From CAZSXU01 sp964610505 (lineage in GTDB: Bacteria > Arandabacterota > Arandabacteria > JAGLYR01), in contig CAZSXU010000007.1 of NCBI GenBank assembly GCA_964610505.1, positions 67,787 through 131,786 on the forward strand: a DNA stretch of 64,000 nucleotides, read 5' to 3'. Positions 17,697 to 28,843 of the stretch are shown here, in pieces; position 1 is the stretch's first letter; each line of letters starts with the position of its first letter. Under the pieces are notes generated by a model. It had not been told where the DNA came from. It did no database searches and saw only the letters and a program-made list of their open reading frames with translations. The translations under genes and the position numbers were made by a program.

Positions 17697-18422
17697 ATGA
17701 AAAGCCGTGTGCGCGTGATATGGGCCGTCGTGTTGTGCGCGGTGTTCTACGCGCTGGCTTGGGGCGTGGGATCGATCAAGACACCGGGCGAATGGCTCGG
17801 ACCGGATGCCTGGGTATCTGAGAGCGTGTTCACGCATCTGGCGATGCTCATTCTATCGCTGCTCCTGATCCGGGCGTTGAGCGGGGGCGATTTCCGGGCA
17901 TACGGGTTCCGAGGAGTGTCTCTTCGCGTTATCCCGCGGGTGATGCTGACGGGTGCCGTGACGGTGATTGCCGCCAGTATGGTTCCGATGATTCTGACCG
18001 TGGCGATTGCCGGTCCCAAGGTTTTCGGCGAAGGCATGGGCCCCATCAAGGGGATGACGTCGCTCCAGATATTCACGTCCGTGTTTATCCTGGCGAGCAT
18101 TGCCGAGGAAGTCCTCTTTCGCGGGTTGATCCAGAGCTGGCTTGCCCCGCTCTCGGCCCACGGGATCCGATTGCCGAGGGTGCGCCTGAGCGTTCCCGTC
18201 CTGTTGGGTGCCGTGGCCTTCGGTTTCTCGCACCTGATCCTGATCGGAAGCACGCCGGGAATCCTCGTGGCCGAGATCGTGTTCGCCACGACCGTCCTGG
18301 GAATCGTGGCCGGGTACTTCAGGGAGAAGACGGGAAGCCTGATTCCGGCGATCGTCGTGCACATGGTGTTCAACATTCCAGGGGTTCTGAGCAAGCTGGC
18401 GGAATCCTCCGTAGGTTCGTAG
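17697..18422 (+). CDS. CPBP family intramembrane metalloprotease (Rce1/CaaX-like)
   Basis: 241-aa polytopic membrane protein. Motif 1 is EEVLFRGLIQSWL (about residues 141-153), motif 2 is FGFSHLIL and motif 3 is IPAIVVHMVFNIPG near the end. Together they give the two Glu, Arg and His residues that form the active site in CPBP/ABI proteases. The ATG at 17697 has GAGAGGA 8 nt upstream; earlier in-frame ATGs (17649, 17661) lack a ribosome site. Bacterial members cleave membrane peptides or act in immunity to bacteriocins; the substrate here is unknown. It stands 28 bp before gltX. Confidence 0.87.
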   Translation: MKSRVRVIWAVVLCAVFYALAWGVGSIKTPGEWLGPDAWVSESVFTHLAMLILSLLLIRALSGGDFRAYGFRGVSLRVIPRVMLTGAVTVIAASMVPMILTVAIAGPKVFGEGMGPIKGMTSLQIFTSVFILASIAEEVLFRGLIQSWLAPLSAHGIRLPRVRLSVPVLLGAVAFGFSHLILIGSTPGILVAEIVFATTVLGIVAGYFREKTGSLIPAIVVHMVFNIPGVLSKLAESSVGS

Positions 18423-18450
18423 TCCCGGTGGTTCAGAGATAGAGGTGACG

Positions 18451-19959
18451 ATGTCTGAAGGAGACATTCGAGTCCGCGTCGCTCCGTCGCCAACGGGCGA
18501 TCCCCACGTGGGGACCGCCTACCAGGCGTTGTACAACTATGCCTTCGCCAAGGGCCGGGGAGGGACGTTCGTTCTTCGAATCGAGGATACCGATCGAGTG
18601 CGCTCGACGCAGCGATCCGAGGATGCCATTCTGGAATCCCTCCGCTGGCTCGGCCTCCAATGGGACGAGGGACCGGATGTCGGGGGGGCCTTCGGGCCGT
18701 ACCGGCAGAGCGAACGCTCGGAGATCTACCGGGAGCACGTCGAGCGTCTCCTGGAGGCGGGACACGCGTACCGTTGCTTTTGCAGGAAGGAACGGCTGGA
18801 TCAAATGCGCGCCGCACAGCGCGCGGCTCAAGGGTCTCTGGGCTACGACCGGCACTGCCGCGATCTTGACGCGGCCGAATCGGAGAAGCGGGCCGGGGCC
18901 GGTGAGCCTTTTGTGGTTCGAATGAAGGTGCCCGTGGACGGCGAGTGTGTCATGCGGGATCTACTGCATGGCGAGATTCGGAAGGACTGGGCATCGATCG
19001 ATGATCAGATCATTCTGAAGTCCGACGGGTTCCCGACCTATCATCTGGCCAACGTCGTCGACGATCATCTCATGGGGATCAGCCACGTGATTCGGGGGGA
19101 GGAGTGGATCAACTCCGTACCGAAGCACCTGCGGCTCTACGAGTACTTCGGCTGGGAGCCTCCGGTGTTCTGCCATCTGCCGCTTCTCAGGAATGAAGAC
19201 AAGAGCAAACTGTCGAAGCGCAAGAACCCGACATCCATCCAGTACTACCGGCGAGCCGGGTATCTACCCGAGGCGCTTCTCAATTTCCTGGGGATGATGG
19301 GCTGGCTGATGCCGAACGGTGAAGAGAAGTTCACGCTCGAGGAGATGTGCGAGAATCTCAAGCTCGAGGACGTCTCGCTCGGCGGGCCCGTGTTCGACGT
19401 GAAGAAGCTGCGCTGGCTGAATGCCCGGTACATTCGGGAGGACTACTCGGCCGAACAGATCCACTCGACGCTGGAAGAGTGGGCCCTCAACCGGGAAACG
19501 GCCGCGCGAATCGTACCCCTGGCGCATTTTCGCCTTCAGACCCTGTCCGATTGGGGTTATTTGACGGCGGCCTTCTTCGCCGACGAGGTACCGATTCACC
19601 CCGAGGATCTGACGCTGAAGGGAAAAACGGCCGAGGACCTCGCGGCCGTCTTCCAGATGACGATCTGGAGGCTCGAAGAGCTGGCCGACTTCTCCAGAGA
19701 GGTTCTTGAAGCGCTCTTTCAGGAACTGGCGGAGACGTTTGACGTGAAGCTCAAGCAATTCACGATGCCGTTCTACGTGGCGCTTAGCGGCCGAAAGGCG
19801 TGGACGCCGCTGTACGACTCCATGGAAATCCTGGGGTCGGACATGGTTCGCGTGCGGCTCCGGCGCGCCGTGGACGTGCTTGGCGGAATCTCCGGCAAGA
19901 AGATGAAGAAGCTCGAAGAGCAGTACAGGGGGCTCTTCGGCGAGGGCGGCAGGGCGTAA
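18451..19959 (+). CDS. gltX: glutamyl-tRNA synthetase
   Basis: 502 aa from the ATG at 18451, which has AGAGG 5 nt upstream; an in-frame GTG at 18445 is less well placed. The class I catalytic core shows VRVAPSPTGDPHVGTAYQALYNYAFA (HIGH motif, His19) with FVLRIEDTDRVRS. The KMSKS-type motif is KLSKRKN (about residue 250). The C-terminal anticodon-binding helical domain ends LGGISGKKMKKLEEQYRGLF. It charges tRNA-Glu, and in organisms without GlnRS also tRNA-Gln; here glnS follows directly. Confidence 0.96.
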   Translation: MSEGDIRVRVAPSPTGDPHVGTAYQALYNYAFAKGRGGTFVLRIEDTDRVRSTQRSEDAILESLRWLGLQWDEGPDVGGAFGPYRQSERSEIYREHVERLLEAGHAYRCFCRKERLDQMRAAQRAAQGSLGYDRHCRDLDAAESEKRAGAGEPFVVRMKVPVDGECVMRDLLHGEIRKDWASIDDQIILKSDGFPTYHLANVVDDHLMGISHVIRGEEWINSVPKHLRLYEYFGWEPPVFCHLPLLRNEDKSKLSKRKNPTSIQYYRRAGYLPEALLNFLGMMGWLMPNGEEKFTLEEMCENLKLEDVSLGGPVFDVKKLRWLNARYIREDYSAEQIHSTLEEWALNRETAARIVPLAHFRLQTLSDWGYLTAAFFADEVPIHPEDLTLKGKTAEDLAAVFQMTIWRLEELADFSREVLEALFQELAETFDVKLKQFTMPFYVALSGRKAWTPLYDSMEILGSDMVRVRLRRAVDVLGGISGKKMKKLEEQYRGLFGEGGRA

Positions 19960-19974
19960 CCGACCGAAGTCCCT

Positions 19975-20102
19975 GAGCCACAGATTCCACGGATTCAGAG
20001 TTCAGACCTTTGGCACGAAGATCACGAAGGGTAAGATGTTGGGAGTTCCGGGAACCGTCCCGGAACTCCGAACGAATGACCCATCTGTGAAATCTGTGGC
20101 TC
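19975..20102. repeat. inverted-repeat element between gltX and glnS
   Basis: The ends GAGCCACAGATT (19975-19986) and AATCTGTGGCTC (20091-20102) are perfect 12-bp inverted repeats. Inside is a second perfect palindrome (20042-20069). The element resembles the one at 21873-22107 and contains no open frame, so it looks like a small non-coding intergenic repeat. Confidence 0.7.
20042..20069. terminator. strong hairpin downstream of gltX
   Basis: GGAGTTCCGGGA (20042-20053) and TCCCGGAACTCC (20058-20069) form a perfect 12-bp stem with loop ACCG. No T-run follows on either strand, so it may end transcription inefficiently or be part of the repeat element. Confidence 0.45.
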
Positions 20103-20131
20103 GCTTGTGGATTTGAACTGCAGGAGACGCG

Positions 20132-21859
<1,728 letters not shown>

Positions 21860-21872
21860 ACTCACATCCTTG

Positions 21873-22107
21873 GCCACAGATTTCACAGATTCAAAAGCGG
21901 GTAACCCTCGGCGGAGCGGAGCCACGACCCGCCTCACCAACCCAGGCGATGTGGTCCGGCATACGCCAAATGCGCCGGGGGAATGTCAACTCCAGAACGG
22001 AACTGGGAGTGCTCTCAATCAGGCACACGAACGAATCTGTTTCCCGTTGAGGCAAGGATTTGCCTCAACACAATGCCCATCTCTGTGGAATCTGTGAAAT
22101 CTGTGGC
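21873..22107. repeat. inverted-repeat element downstream of glnS, 19-bp terminal repeats
   Basis: GCCACAGATTTCACAGATT at 21873-21891 is repeated as its exact reverse complement at 22089-22107, bounding 235 bp without a credible gene. An inner perfect 10-bp hairpin (GTTGAGGCAA / TTGCCTCAAC, 22046-22069) is present. The layout resembles a miniature inverted-repeat element and the element between gltX and glnS. A solitary left end recurs at 22891-22909. Confidence 0.75.
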
Positions 22108-22138
22108 TAGGGTTTCGGATCTCTGAGGAACGCTGTCC

Positions 22139-22879
22139 GTGGAACTGTGGCATTTGCCGATTCTCATTGCCGGCGGGTTTGTGTGCGGGGTGATGAATGC
22201 CCTGGCGGGCGGAGGGTCGTTCGTGACGCTTCCGCTCCTCCTCTTCATGGGGCTCCCGCCGCAGATCGCCAACGCCACGAACCGGGTCGCGATCACACTT
22301 CAGTGCGCGGCCGGCACGGCGACCTACCACCGCCACAGGGTGCTGCCCTGGCGGCACGTGCCCGCCCTGGCCGTCCCGATGATCCTGGGTTCCCTCATCG
22401 GTGCCTACCTGGCGTCTCACATCGATGAGTCTGTCTTTCGCAGAGCGGCCGCCGTCCTGTTCGCGGTCATGGCGACGACCGTGTTCGTGGACCCGAAGCG
22501 GTGGGCGAGGGAGACATCGGTCGGGCGGATCCGGCCGTACCTGTACCCGTTGTTTTTCCTTCTGGGAATCTACGGCGGGTTCCTTCAGGCCGGCATCGGG
22601 GTGCTCTTAATCAGCACGTTCGTGCTGGCCGGCGGCTACGACGTCGTCAGCGGCAACGCGCTCAAGTTCGCGCTCGCATTCTTCTTCACAATCACGGCGC
22701 TCATCGTTTTCACAAGCGCCGGTCAGGTGCAATGGCTGCCGGGGCTGTGTCTCGGTGTGGGCACGATTACCGGCGGCATCGCAGGCGCGCGCCTGGTAAT
22801 CTTCAAAGGCGCGCCCTGGGTGCGGGTGTTCGTCGTGCTTGCCGCCGCGGCAGCGATCTTCAAGCTGCTGACGGGATAG
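22139..22879 (+). CDS. TSUP (TauE/SafE) family permease
   Basis: 246-aa membrane protein with eight predicted helices. The family signature near the start is GGFVCGVMNALAGGGSFVTLPLLLFMGLPPQIANATNRVA; an internal repeat in the second half reads GIYGGFLQAGIGVLLISTFVLAGGYDVVSGNALKFALAF. Members export or import sulfite, sulfoacetate or other small organosulfur/organic anions; the substrate cannot be told here. Start is GTG at 22139 with GAGGAA about 9 nt upstream. Confidence 0.92.
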   Translation: MELWHLPILIAGGFVCGVMNALAGGGSFVTLPLLLFMGLPPQIANATNRVAITLQCAAGTATYHRHRVLPWRHVPALAVPMILGSLIGAYLASHIDESVFRRAAAVLFAVMATTVFVDPKRWARETSVGRIRPYLYPLFFLLGIYGGFLQAGIGVLLISTFVLAGGYDVVSGNALKFALAFFFTITALIVFTSAGQVQWLPGLCLGVGTITGGIAGARLVIFKGAPWVRVFVVLAAAAAIFKLLTG

Positions 22880-22890
22880 GGGAAATGCCA

Positions 22891-22909
22891 GCCACAGATT
22901 TCACAGATT
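22891..22909. repeat. solitary end of the CCACAGATT-type intergenic element
   Basis: The same 19 bases that bound the element at 21873-22107 recur here, 12 bp after the TSUP stop. No matching right end is seen before the SppA gene; degenerate CCGCAGATGACGCAGATG follows at about 22939. Confidence 0.6.
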
Positions 22910-23032
22910 TGCACAGACTCAAAACCACACATCCCATCCGCAGATGACGCAGATGAAGGCATCGGTGTGCAGCCCGGCCGCCTTGTTGAGATCCGGCGCC
23001 CTTTCGCCGATTCGCCCATTCGTCAATGGTCT

Positions 23033-25603
23033 CTAAGGCTCGCACCACCCATCCGGCATGTTCTCGGGTGGGACCATGAGAAGCGGCTCGCCCTCGGCTT
23101 CGGCGATTGCGCGTAGATAGACCTCGGCGTAGTCGTCCGTCTCAAGAGCTGTCGATACATCGTCCTTTGTGAACCAGCCGGCCAGGGCCCGCGAGATCAC
23201 CGAAATCCCCGGCATCTTCGGCATGAGCGAGGGGAAGAGGAACATCTCCCGGGGCGGGAACTCGGCGAGGATCACCTCTTCATCCGCGTCCAGCCCGGCG
23301 AGTTCCTTCGCCTCTGCGACTGCGTCGGGCAACGTGCCAATTGCATCACATAGCCCGAGCTCCACGGCATCCTGACCCATCCAGATCCGCCCCTGCGCCA
23401 CCTCGCGAACATCCGTCACACTCATGCCCCGCGCGGCGGCCACATCCGCCACGAAGCCGTCATAGAGATCGAGGATAAGACCCCTCGCCATCTCGCGTTC
23501 CCCACTGTCGAGATTCCGCCTCGGGATTCTGCCGATGAGGGGGAAGGAAATGCCTGTGAACAGGTCACTGTGGGATCCTCGTTTCACGCCGTCGGCCGTG
23601 AAGCCGGTCTTCTCGCTGATCCCGTTGTCGTAGAACCAGCCCCCGATCACACCGATGGAGCCGGTGATGGTGATCGGCGTTGTCAGAATACGAGTACCCG
23701 GCATGCTGATCCAGTACCCGCCGGATCCTGCCACGTTGCCCTGACTCACGATCACGGGACGGCCGTCCTCTTTGATGAGTTCCATTCCTTCTGCGACCAG
23801 GTCGCTTGGGAGAACGGCCCCGCCGGGAGAATCCGCGCGAAGGACCACACCGGCCACGTCGTCATTCTTGGCCAGTCCCCGGAGATGCTCGGATGTCGCC
23901 CGTCCCCTAATGCCTCGGTCCATGTCGCATTCGCCCAGAGCATAGACGATGGAGATCTGGGGGGGCCGTCCCCACCGGTTATCATAGTAGGATCGATACA
24001 CGTCGGGGTAGCAGGGTTTCTCGAGCACTGCGCCGTTGCGTTCCTCATCCAGCCAGTCTCCCAGATCGTGCCACCGGCCGACGTCGTCCACGAGTCCATG
24101 CTCCAGCGCCGGTTCGGCCAGGAAGACGAACTCGGCTTCGACGGCCCGGTCGAACTGGCCGGATCCCCAGTCCCTCGATTGGGAGATATCGTTGTCAAAC
24201 GTCTCATAGATCACGTCCAGCGCCCGGCCGATCTGGTCCTTGTCCGCCTCGGACATGTCTTTCCGCGAGAATCCCTCAAACGCCGATTTGTATTTCATGA
24301 ATCGCCACTCGTCGATCCCGAGTCCCACCTTATCGAGGAAACCTTTCACATACGTCCGCTCGGCCGCGATACCGGGAATCAGGATGTTCCCCCGGGGGTC
24401 CATCACCAGCCGGTCCGCCACGGAAGCAAGGTAGTAGGCACCGAAGCCCGGTTCTTCCGTGTAAATGATCACTTCCTTCCCGGCTTTCTGCAGCTCCTTG
24501 ATCTTCTCCCGGAATTCCCACGCCAGCGACATGCGTGCGGAGAAGCCAGAGAGGTTGATCGCCGCGCCGCGCACACCCGCGTCGTCTCGAATCGCGTCGA
24601 GTTGCCGGGCGAGATCGATCCAGGCGATGCGCCGGTCGTCCCAGTACTTCGCCTTCTGGTAGGTCAACTGCTTGTCATGGAAGTCCAGTTCCACGTACCG
24701 GTTCGGCTCTCCCATGCGTCGAAGCCAATCCCGGACGGGCAGTCCGGCGTGGGGAGGATCCATGCGTACGAGATAGGTTGTGGGAAGAAGGGAACCGCCC
24801 TCGAGGCGTCGCTCACCGTCCTGGGTGAATCCTGGGAGAACGTGGAGACCCATGCGGTCCAGCGTGACACCCAGGTTGAGCGAATAAGCGAAGTCATCCT
24901 CGCCGGGAACGTCGCGGAGCTTGATACCCAGGTGAATTCCGGAGAACGGCCGCAGTTCGATGCCGGTTCCCCAGTGTCCCCCGTCGAAGCGATTCGTCTC
25001 GCGCAGGGAATAGTCGGCGAAGAGGGTCAGCCAGGGTTTGCCGAAGGGACGAAGGCCGAAATCGGCAATGCCTAACCGGGCGTCGGATCCCGAGGCAAAG
25101 GCACCCGACAAGCCGAAGGATCCCCACTTTCCGGGGCGGACGATGAGGCCGGTCACCCATGCGTTTTCCCGGCCGAGCTCTTCGTCCGCGCCCGAGGCCC
25201 AGCGGTAGGCGGCGCCGAAATGAATCCTGCGGTTCCCGCCCGCCAGGCCCAGCTGGTAGTCGTAGAGACTGAGATTCTGGTCTTTCGCGCCGAAGATGGT
25301 CCGTTGCATGGCGAACCCCAGGTGTCTCCCGGCAGAGTACCCCCAGTTGTCGAGCGTTCCGCCGCGAACGCTGGCGTCGTTCCACCAGAAGGCCACCTCG
25401 CCTTTGTCGGTCGTGGACCAGGCGGCGGGGTTTGCAAACGCGCCCACCGCTCCGCCCGTCACGCTCGGAGTCTGGGGAATGTAGGCCGAGCCCAGGGGAT
25501 AGCCGATCATCTTGCCGTCGTCTCCCATGGAGGGGGCCGGGTGGACATGGACGATCGCCATCGCAACGAGGACGGCAATGCACAAGAAAGAGCACCTACT
25601 CAT
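23033..25603 (-). CDS. SppA-type signal peptide peptidase fused to an outer-membrane barrel-like domain
   Basis: 856 aa from the ATG at 25603, which has GAGAGGAG about 9 nt upstream and starts a signal peptide. Residues about 35-265 are alternating amphipathic strands rich in Gly and aromatics (FGAAYRWASG, FGLRPFGKPWLTLFADYSL), like a PorV/FadL-type barrel, and not found in ordinary SppA. Residues about 300-800 are the tandem SppA (S49) domains. The general-base Lys439 is in MKYKSAFEGF and nucleophile Ser627 is in NVAGSGGYW, matching E. coli Lys209 and Ser409. SppA degrades cleaved signal peptides and membrane peptides. The fusion suggests action at or near the outer membrane. The last 50 residues are unique. 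Confidence 0.88.
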   Translation of the reverse strand: MSRCSFLCIAVLVAMAIVHVHPAPSMGDDGKMIGYPLGSAYIPQTPSVTGGAVGAFANPAAWSTTDKGEVAFWWNDASVRGGTLDNWGYSAGRHLGFAMQRTIFGAKDQNLSLYDYQLGLAGGNRRIHFGAAYRWASGADEELGRENAWVTGLIVRPGKWGSFGLSGAFASGSDARLGIADFGLRPFGKPWLTLFADYSLRETNRFDGGHWGTGIELRPFSGIHLGIKLRDVPGEDDFAYSLNLGVTLDRMGLHVLPGFTQDGERRLEGGSLLPTTYLVRMDPPHAGLPVRDWLRRMGEPNRYVELDFHDKQLTYQKAKYWDDRRIAWIDLARQLDAIRDDAGVRGAAINLSGFSARMSLAWEFREKIKELQKAGKEVIIYTEEPGFGAYYLASVADRLVMDPRGNILIPGIAAERTYVKGFLDKVGLGIDEWRFMKYKSAFEGFSRKDMSEADKDQIGRALDVIYETFDNDISQSRDWGSGQFDRAVEAEFVFLAEPALEHGLVDDVGRWHDLGDWLDEERNGAVLEKPCYPDVYRSYYDNRWGRPPQISIVYALGECDMDRGIRGRATSEHLRGLAKNDDVAGVVLRADSPGGAVLPSDLVAEGMELIKEDGRPVIVSQGNVAGSGGYWISMPGTRILTTPITITGSIGVIGGWFYDNGISEKTGFTADGVKRGSHSDLFTGISFPLIGRIPRRNLDSGEREMARGLILDLYDGFVADVAAARGMSVTDVREVAQGRIWMGQDAVELGLCDAIGTLPDAVAEAKELAGLDADEEVILAEFPPREMFLFPSLMPKMPGISVISRALAGWFTKDDVSTALETDDYAEVYLRAIAEAEGEPLLMVPPENMPDGWCEP

Positions 25604-25808
25604 GGCACACATCTCCTCTCGGGGCGTGTAGTCGGACATGCCTCTCGCGCATCTACACATGATACCTACGCCGTATTCAAAGTTTTTGTTTCAAAAGGGA
25701 AAACGTGGCGGTGCGGCGTCATGGCGAAACCGCGCGCAGGAGGGGCATCCTCTCTCGTGATGGGGGGAGTCGCGGTGCACGGGCGTCTTCAACCGGCTCG
25801 ATACAGGT

Positions 25809-27446
25809 TCAGGACAGACTCTTCACCGCCCTGTCGCATACAGGTGGTTTTCCGGGCCGGCCGGGCACTCGTGGCATGAGGCGCTTGAGAAACTCGATGT
25901 GCGCGCGGGAGCGGGCCTGGTCCGCCCAGCGCCGGATCTGGCGGTGGCCGTACAAGCGCAACGCCGGCACCATGACCAGGGATTCCAGTCGTCGGCGCTT
26001 CTCCCGGTTGAGCCGCTGTTTGAACATCCTCACGGCGTCCAGCTGGCGAGATCGATCCAGCAGCCCGCGCGCAAGACGAGGAAATTGCCGATTCAGGACA
26101 ACGTCGCGCCACGCCAGCCTTAGCAGAAAGGGGAGGTTCCGGATGAGACTGGTTGCCAGTCTACGCCAGGCTCGGCGAGCGGAGTAGAACCTCGCCATGG
26201 CCTTGTGCGCGCTGAATTGCAGTTCGTAGGGGTCCATCAAAGTGGGTTGGATCACACAGTGATGGCCGTCATAGAGAGCCCAGTCCTGAGTTAGAATCCG
26301 ACCCTCGGCTGCCATTTGGTCGTAGAAAGCCGTTCCGGGGCAGGGGGTCAGGATGAGGAACTGGACGGTATCGATCTCGTTTTCGATTGCGAATTCCGCG
26401 GTTTGGGAGATTCCGGCCTTGTCATCGGCATCGGATCCCAACACGAACATCCCGTGGACCATGATGCCGTACTCGTGAAAGGCCCGGATGCTGGCCCGGA
26501 TGGACTCAACGTCCTGCTGTTTCCGGTAGAGTTTCAGGGTTTCGGGGTTGGCGGACTCGAATCCGCAGTAGACGGTGGAGCAGCCGGTCTCACGCATCAA
26601 CCCGAGCAGTTCGTGGTCGATCTCACCGGTGCGTTTGTCGGCGTAGACAATCTCGGCGCGCACCTGCGCCGACCAGATGAATCGCAGGTCGCGCTCCCGC
26701 ATTCCCCGAAGAAGACGCATCGTTCGAGGTTTGTCGATGACGAAGTTGTCATCGTAGAAGAACACGTTTCCCCGGTCGCGCTGCGTTTCCAGTTCGTCCA
26801 GAATGTCCTCCACGGGTCGGGCCCGCACGTTGCGCCCGAACATCTGGATCACGCTGCAGAAGTTGCAGTTGAAGGGGCAGCCCCACTGGGTCATCACCGG
26901 CGCGCTCGTCATCCTCTCGCTGCCGACGATCAGGCTCAGATCGGGCGCGGGCAGCGCTGCGAATTCCTCCGGGGAACAGGCGGGTCGGTCCGGGTTATGA
27001 CGCTTCAGGCACCGGCCGGCGGGTCCGTCCCAGTAGGATAACCCCGCAATCTGTTCCAGACGGGCCGGATCGTTCAGCGCCGCCACAAGCTCGAGGATCG
27101 TCTGCTGGCCCTCGCCTCTCACAACGTAGTCGCAATGGTCAAGCGCCTCATCTGCGAGAAACGTGACGTGAACTCCGCCGATGACGGTCGGGATAGCGGC
27201 CCTTCGAAGAGACGCGGCGAGCGCGTAGGCGACCGGAGCCGTTGCGGACGTGGCCGAGAATCCTACGAGGTCGGCACTCAGAACGTCACCCCAGTCGATC
27301 GGGGCCAGGTTCTCCACGTAGATGCGCACGTCATGGCCTTCCCGGGTGAGTACCCGGCCGATCAGGGGAAGGCCGAGACGGGGCAGGAGTGCAGAGTCGA
27401 ACATGCTGAGGCCCGCCGGACGCGGTTCGATCAATCGGATCTTCAT
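25809..27446 (-). CDS. B12-binding domain radical SAM enzyme
   Basis: 545 aa. The N-terminal cobalamin-binding-like domain (about 1-125) includes LVGFSATSATAPVAYALA, IGGVHVTF and VVRGEGQQTILELV. The radical SAM core follows with GCPFNCNFCS (Cys190, Cys194, Cys197 for the 4Fe-4S cluster) and later FVLGSDADDKAGI. The C-terminal 150 residues are basic and unique. This layout belongs to the large family that includes BchE, P-methylases and hopanoid-modifying enzymes. It stands alone, with the barrel-SppA gene upstream on the same strand (25603 end) and no biosynthetic neighbours, so the product is unknown. The long plus-strand frame at 26316-27041 is a shadow. Confidence 0.9.
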   Translation of the reverse strand: MKIRLIEPRPAGLSMFDSALLPRLGLPLIGRVLTREGHDVRIYVENLAPIDWGDVLSADLVGFSATSATAPVAYALAASLRRAAIPTVIGGVHVTFLADEALDHCDYVVRGEGQQTILELVAALNDPARLEQIAGLSYWDGPAGRCLKRHNPDRPACSPEEFAALPAPDLSLIVGSERMTSAPVMTQWGCPFNCNFCSVIQMFGRNVRARPVEDILDELETQRDRGNVFFYDDNFVIDKPRTMRLLRGMRERDLRFIWSAQVRAEIVYADKRTGEIDHELLGLMRETGCSTVYCGFESANPETLKLYRKQQDVESIRASIRAFHEYGIMVHGMFVLGSDADDKAGISQTAEFAIENEIDTVQFLILTPCPGTAFYDQMAAEGRILTQDWALYDGHHCVIQPTLMDPYELQFSAHKAMARFYSARRAWRRLATSLIRNLPFLLRLAWRDVVLNRQFPRLARGLLDRSRQLDAVRMFKQRLNREKRRRLESLVMVPALRLYGHRQIRRWADQARSRAHIEFLKRLMPRVPGRPGKPPVCDRAVKSLS

Positions 27447-27838
27447 TTCAATCTGCTCTCTGTGGGGTGCGGTTCCAGGTCGTCGTCGCTATCCATCCCG
27501 CCCCTCTCGGAACTCTCGGTACAGCAGGACCCGAGCACCGAATCAACGGTATCGTTAGCGTCGATGCTACACCGACCTCACTGCCTGTTCCTGTTCTGCA
27601 ACCTATTCCATATCAACGCGTAAATACGATACTGATGCCTAGGTTCGTGACTGTAGGAACCAGAATGCTCAACATTATGACCAACATACTGCTCTCCTGC
27701 CCGGGTGTCGAGGAGAAAAGCGAGGGCCGGGAGGGAACCTGCGCTCCGGTCAGGAGAAAGTGCTTGACTGTTTATCAATAAATTGTTATCGTATAGCAGT
27801 AAGGACTTGCTGAAAAACAATATCGCCTGGAGGTCTTC
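27447..27838. other. divergent intergenic region
   Basis: 392 bp between the radical SAM gene (minus) and the DUF2975 gene (plus). It is more AT-rich near 27760-27830, where a promoter is seen. No gene is supported; open frames here lack start signals and the sequence downstream of 27560 has no coding bias. Confidence 0.5.
27764..27792 (+). promoter_or_regulatory. sigma-70-like promoter for the DUF2975/Xre operon
   Basis: TTGACT (27764-27769) and TATCGT (27787-27792) with a 17-bp spacer lie about 47 bp before the ATG, in an AT-rich patch unlike the surrounding sequence. The spacer includes TTATCAATAAATTGTTATC, which has weak dyad character and could be bound by the Xre protein. Confidence 0.5.
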
Positions 27839-28459
27839 ATGAAAGCCCTTGGAAGGAAATCGATCGCCTCGGTTCTCAAGGTACTTCTCGACGTGTCCTG
27901 GTGGCTGCTGATGATGGCGGGGATCTTCCTCTTCGTGGCGATCATCACGGGCATCGGCGATCCGTCGAAGATCCGTGTGGATCTCTTCACGCCCTTCAGC
28001 ATCGAGCGGCCGGTGTACGAGATTACGGCCTCGCACTTCGACGCCGAGAGTCTGTGGATCGGAGAAGCCGTCGGGGAGGTCAAGTTTCACACCTCGAGCC
28101 GCCCGGTCGTAGTGATCTACCTGGCATGTTTCGCCGTCTGGTGGGGGGTTTTCGCCGCCATCCTTCTTCAACTCCGCAGGATTTTCCGGAGCATGGCGGC
28201 GGGGCATCCGTTTATTCGGGAGAACATCGGGCGCATCCGCTTCATCGGACTGGTGGCGATTGGAGGGGAGGTCGGAAAGACGCTCGCCGAGATCGCCAGC
28301 ACCGCATACGTCAAGGGGCACTTCGTCTTCGACGGGTTGAAACCGGTGTACGATTTCAGGTTGGGATTTGAGCTGTTTCTCGGGCTGACTCTTCTGGTCC
28401 TCGCGGAGGTTTTTCGGATCGGTGTGGAGATGCGGGAAGAGCAAGAGCTCACGGTCTAG
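27839..28459 (+). CDS. DUF2975 domain membrane protein
   Basis: 206 aa with about four membrane helices (WWLLMMAGIFLFVAIITGI; VVVIYLACFAVWWGVFAAILL; FIGLVAIGGEVGKTL; FELFLGLTLLVLAEVFRIG). The segment LRRIFRSMAAGHPFIRENIGRIRFIGLVAI is the DUF2975 signature. It is followed by an Xre-type regulator 9 bp downstream, the pairing seen for DUF2975 genes in many bacteria, including yoaS-yozG of Bacillus subtilis. CTGGAGG precedes the ATG. Function unknown. Confidence 0.88.
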   Translation: MKALGRKSIASVLKVLLDVSWWLLMMAGIFLFVAIITGIGDPSKIRVDLFTPFSIERPVYEITASHFDAESLWIGEAVGEVKFHTSSRPVVVIYLACFAVWWGVFAAILLQLRRIFRSMAAGHPFIRENIGRIRFIGLVAIGGEVGKTLAEIASTAYVKGHFVFDGLKPVYDFRLGFELFLGLTLLVLAEVFRIGVEMREEQELTV

Positions 28460-28468
28460 GAGGATCCG

Positions 28469-28723
28469 ATGCCGATCATCACACGGCTCGACCGATTACT
28501 GGTGGATCGAAAGGTGACGCTGACGGATCTCGCCGACCGCGTGGGGATTACGATTGCAAACCTCTCGATCCTGAAAACCAACAAGGCGAAGGCCATTCGC
28601 TTCTCCACCCTCGAAGCCGTCTGCCGGGAACTCGAATGCCAACCGGGAGATCTACTGGAGTATGAAAAGCCGAGAGCGCAAGAGCGTAAGAGCGGGAGTG
28701 CGCGGGTGCGCGGCAAGCCCTAG
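28469..28723 (+). CDS. Xre/Cro-type helix-turn-helix regulator (YozG-like)
   Basis: 84 aa. The helix-turn-helix (about 10-65) reads LLVDRKVTLTDLADRVGITIANLSILKTNKAKAIRFSTLEAVCRELECQPGDLLEY, the single-domain Xre family that accompanies DUF2975 proteins. AGGAG precedes the ATG. The last 20 residues are basic and poorly conserved. It probably controls its own operon. Confidence 0.88.
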   Translation: MPIITRLDRLLVDRKVTLTDLADRVGITIANLSILKTNKAKAIRFSTLEAVCRELECQPGDLLEYEKPRAQERKSGSARVRGKP

Positions 28724-28843
28724 CCCTCGTCACTTGCCCTGGCTCTTGCCACAGACGATGCACACGAGGGAAAGAGCTTTCGGGGCGATGCGGTTGCATC
28801 GCCCCGGATTCATCTGCGTAATCGGCGGACGAAGGGTCTATCC

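Noticed and set aside
27135..27623. 162-aa plus-strand frame
   Set aside because: Overlaps the radical SAM gene antisense and the AT-rich region; no recognisable domain.
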